Below, in pieces: positions 5,906 through 8,204 of a stretch of DNA of 8,204 nucleotides. The stretch comes from Candidatus Dadabacteria bacterium. Lineage in GTDB: Bacteria > Desulfobacterota_D > UBA1144 > Nemesobacterales > UBA2774. The translations under genes and the position numbers were made by a program. Location: positions 1-8,204 of the forward strand of contig JAGVLR010000240.1 of the NCBI GenBank assembly GCA_020054175.1, given 5' to 3'. Numbering within the stretch: the stretch's first letter is position 1; each line of letters begins with the position of its first letter. The notes beneath the pieces are model-generated. The model did no database searches. It saw only the letters and a program-made list of their open reading frames with translations, and was not told the DNA's origin.

Positions 5906-7399
5906 TTGGCCTGTATTAAGCATGGATATCTCTTTATCGTCCTTCTCGCGGCGGGGCATCTCATCTCGTGCGCGGGCGGCGTTCCCGAATTCGATCCTTA
6001 CAAAGAGGCTTCCCCGGCGCCGGGTGAGGAGTGGGTTCCATCGGAAAAGGAGCGCGCCAAATCGTTCGAGCTCGAAGAGCTGCCGGCGATGCCGGAAGAG
6101 CTCAGGCCCGACGAGGAAAAGCTGACGCTCTCGCAGCTCGTCGACTTCGCGCTCGTAAACAATCCCACAACACAGGTTGCGTGGCAGGACGCAAGGGCGG
6201 CGGCGGCGGTATGGGCCCAGTCGCGCGGTCTCTACTATCCGCAGATAGGCGGCACGGCGACATATGCCTACGCGAAGGGCGGCGGCTCGTCGACCGGCTC
6301 CGATCCCTACGAGGAGCAGTACGCCAACATCGGCCTCACCCTCAGCTATCTTCTCTTTGATTTCGGCGGGCGGGAAGCACAGATAGACGCCGCACGTCTC
6401 GCGCTGATCAACGCGAACTGGAATCAGAACGACGCAATACAGAACGTCCTCAATGCCGTCGCGGTTTCTTATTACAATTTCATCGGCTCGAAGGCTCTCG
6501 TTTCGGCGTTTCAAACGAACCTGGAAGAGGCTCAGACAAGCCTCGAAGCGGCGGAGCTCCGGCTCGAAGCTGGCGTCGGCACGCTGCCCGACGTGCTTCA
6601 GGCCAGGGCCCAGCTCTCTCAGGTCGAGCTCGACCTCGTCGATGCCGAAGGCAATGTCCAGATATTCCGCGGCCAGCTCGCGACGGCGGTCGGATGGCCC
6701 GCCAACATATCCTACGACGTGTCGGATAATGAGACCGAGCCTCCGGTAGCCGCGTTAAGCGACAACGTTAACGATCTTATAGACATCGGCATGAATAACC
6801 GCCCCGATCTCGCCGCCGTTCAGGCGACTGTCAGGGAGCAGGAAGCGCTCCTCCGGGAAGCCAAAGCCCAGTTCTTCCCGACCATATCGGCCACCGCACA
6901 GGTTCTCGAATGGTGGGTGAAGCCCGAAGGCGCGACAAGGGATTATTTCACTAATTATCTCGTCGGGCTTCAGCTTCAGGTCCCGATATTCCAGGGATTC
7001 ACGATTATAAACTCGGTCCGCGAAGCTAGAGCCGAGCTCGAATCCGCCAGGGCCGCGCTCAAGCTTCAGGAGCAGATAGTAATAAACGACGTGTGGAACG
7101 CGTACTTTAATTTCAGAACTGCCGTCCAATCCTTAAACGCCGCCGGAAACCTTCTCGAAAGCGCGGCCGAATCCTACGAAGCCTCGCTCGCCAGGTACAA
7201 GGCCGGGGTAGGCGATATAATCGAGCTACTGAACGCGCAGACGACTCTCGCCCAGGCGCGCGCCGAGTATGTTCAGTCAAAGACGGACATCTTTACTTCC
7301 TATGCAGACCTCGTAAACGCCATAGGAACAGAGCTTCCATCCCCGGGTGCCCCGGAAGGCGAGATACCTGCCGGCGAAGGAGGAACCATAACACAATGA
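5906..7399 (+). CDS. TolC/OprM-family outer-membrane efflux lipoprotein
   Basis: This is the outer-membrane channel of a tripartite efflux or secretion system: a trimeric beta-barrel plus alpha-helical tunnel across the periplasm. The N-terminus is a lipoprotein signal (Lys5, hydrophobic run 8-20, lipobox L-I-S-C with Cys22), typical of OprM/NodT-like members. The family's internal duplication is clear: strand segments at 109-123 and 322-333, LSYLLFDFGG at 146-155 against LQVPIFQGF at 357-365, and helical RLEAGVGTLPDVLQARAQL (219-237) against RYKAGVGDIIELLNAQTTL (430-448). Residues 25-70 are a Pro/Glu-rich linker. At 497 residues the length is standard. TTG at 5906 is chosen as start because GGAGA lies five bases upstream and it gives a complete signal peptide; no in-frame ATG lies near. 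It overlaps the next gene by ATGA. The transported substrate cannot be told. Confidence 0.93.
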   Translation: MACIKHGYLFIVLLAAGHLISCAGGVPEFDPYKEASPAPGEEWVPSEKERAKSFELEELPAMPEELRPDEEKLTLSQLVDFALVNNPTTQVAWQDARAAAAVWAQSRGLYYPQIGGTATYAYAKGGGSSTGSDPYEEQYANIGLTLSYLLFDFGGREAQIDAARLALINANWNQNDAIQNVLNAVAVSYYNFIGSKALVSAFQTNLEEAQTSLEAAELRLEAGVGTLPDVLQARAQLSQVELDLVDAEGNVQIFRGQLATAVGWPANISYDVSDNETEPPVAALSDNVNDLIDIGMNNRPDLAAVQATVREQEALLREAKAQFFPTISATAQVLEWWVKPEGATRDYFTNYLVGLQLQVPIFQGFTIINSVREARAELESARAALKLQEQIVINDVWNAYFNFRTAVQSLNAAGNLLESAAESYEASLARYKAGVGDIIELLNAQTTLAQARAEYVQSKTDIFTSYADLVNAIGTELPSPGAPEGEIPAGEGGTITQ

Positions 7400-8204
7400 T
7401 AAAACGAAAGAATCCGTTGCCGGGTCTTTTCAGCACCGCGCTGATTTACTCATTTTCTATAGCCCTCTTCGTTTCGGCCGCGGGGTGCGGAAAGGAGGAA
7501 AAGAAAGCCCCGCCTCCGATGCCCGTAACGGTAGCCCCGGTGGAATCGGAAACGGTTCCGATATACCTCGACTACGTCGGCTCGACGGACTCGATTCAAA
7601 CGGTCGACATAAACGCCAGGGTCGAGGGCTTTCTCATAAAAAGGGCGTTCACGGACGGGGCCGACGTAAAAGAAGGACAGCTTCTTTTCGTCATAGACCC
7701 GAGGCCCTTCGAGGCCGACCTTGCCTCCGCACAGGCCCAGCTCGCGGAAAACAAGGCCTCACTTTCCTACGCGCTGGAGCAGGTGAGGCGCTACGAGCCC
7801 CTCGTCGGGAAGCAGTACATAACACAGGACACATACGACGGCTACGTAACACAGGCGGCCGAGTCCCGCGCGGCTGTCGAGGCGGCGGAAGCCAACGTTA
7901 CACAGGCCAAGCTCAATCTCAGCTACTGCACCATGTATGCGCCCTTCGACGGACGCATCGGAAGGCGCTACGTCGACGTCGGCAATCTCGTCGGCACGCC
8001 GGGACAGGCGACCAAGCTCGCGACGATAGTCCAGCTCGACCCGCTCTACGTTTATTTCAACGTGGCCGAGCGCGACGTCCCCAAAGTACTCAAGGCGCAG
8101 GAGGAAAAGCCGCTGACAGTCAGCGTCCTTCTCCCCGACGAGACCAAGAACCCCGAGGGCGGCACTGTAGACTTCGTAAACAACCAGGTAAACGTCAACA
8201 CCGG
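7396..8204 (+). CDS. RND-type efflux membrane-fusion lipoprotein (AcrA/MexA family), 3' truncated by window
   Basis: This periplasmic adaptor links an inner-membrane RND pump to the outer-membrane channel encoded just upstream. Some 269 codons are present before the window ends, of an expected ~370-400. Features: signal with Lys/Arg at 3-5 and a hydrophobic core; likely lipid-attachment Cys31 (A-A-G-C, an imperfect lipobox); first lipoyl half VEGFLIKRAFTDGADVKEG at 76-94; FVIDPRPFEADLASAQAQL at 98-116 opening an alpha-helical hairpin to about 175; second lipoyl half YAPFDGRIGRR at 181-191 and VDVGNLVG; then the beta-barrel LDPLYVYFNVAE (214-225). The TolC-docking pattern R-x3-L-x6-S appears as Arg132, Leu136, Thr143, with threonine in place of serine. 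The ATG overlaps the preceding stop (ATGA), and GGAGG lies about 12 bases upstream. An RND transporter gene is expected next. Substrate is unknown. Confidence 0.93.
   Translation, partial: MIKRKNPLPGLFSTALIYSFSIALFVSAAGCGKEEKKAPPPMPVTVAPVESETVPIYLDYVGSTDSIQTVDINARVEGFLIKRAFTDGADVKEGQLLFVIDPRPFEADLASAQAQLAENKASLSYALEQVRRYEPLVGKQYITQDTYDGYVTQAAESRAAVEAAEANVTQAKLNLSYCTMYAPFDGRIGRRYVDVGNLVGTPGQATKLATIVQLDPLYVYFNVAERDVPKVLKAQEEKPLTVSVLLPDETKNPEGGTVDFVNNQVNVNT

Noticed and set aside
5885..6514. 209-codon minus-strand frame opposite the tolC-like gene
   Set aside because: Arg/Glu-heavy shadow of the + strand gene, with no family resemblance.

Overview
The window reads as an ordinary chromosomal segment of a GC-rich, double-membraned (Gram-negative type) bacterium. 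The diderm reading rests on a TolC-type outer-membrane factor, a lipoprotein membrane-fusion protein and an exported ApbE-like protein. Coding DNA is GC-rich, yet isoleucine is written mostly as ATA and arginine often as AGG. The ribBA-ribH-nusB order and this codon habit would suit a deltaproteobacteria-like (Desulfobacterota-type) or related uncultured lineage. That placement is a low-confidence inference. All genes are on the + strand and share one codon style, so there is no sign of recent transfer, and I see no mobile element, CRISPR array, tRNA or rRNA.

Layout. (1) 1-165 is an AT-rich leader, followed by an exported ApbE-family FAD:protein FMN transferase (166-1158) and a GC hairpin plus T-tract terminator (1221-1249). 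(2) Overlapping sigma70-like promoters (1248-1304) lead into a tight five-gene run: ribBA (1341-2549), ribH (2559-3038), nusB (3047-3514), trpD (3511-4527) and trpC (4543-5337), ending at a probable terminator (5348-5379). (3) A small predicted membrane protein of unknown function lies alone (5435-5755). (4) A new promoter and a 5' leader that can fold in two mutually exclusive ways precede an outer-membrane efflux lipoprotein (5906-7399). Its stop overlaps the start of an RND-type membrane-fusion protein (7396 to the window edge, truncated). The inner-membrane pump is expected just beyond the window.

How the genes fit together. RibBA supplies both branch intermediates of riboflavin synthesis and RibH joins them into lumazine. 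The neighbouring ApbE uses FAD, the end product of flavin metabolism, to flavinylate extracytoplasmic proteins. NusB is the transcription antitermination factor often found beside ribH. TrpD and TrpC are two non-consecutive steps of tryptophan synthesis (TrpF acts between them and is absent here), coupled to nusB through an ATGA overlap. The efflux pair is a separate transcription unit.

No clearly new biological system is visible. The points most worth a second look are the alternative-hairpin leader that can hide the efflux gene's ribosome binding site, the rib-nusB-trp hybrid operon, the riboflavin promoter without an FMN riboswitch, and the small orphan membrane protein with a possibly near-leaderless mRNA.
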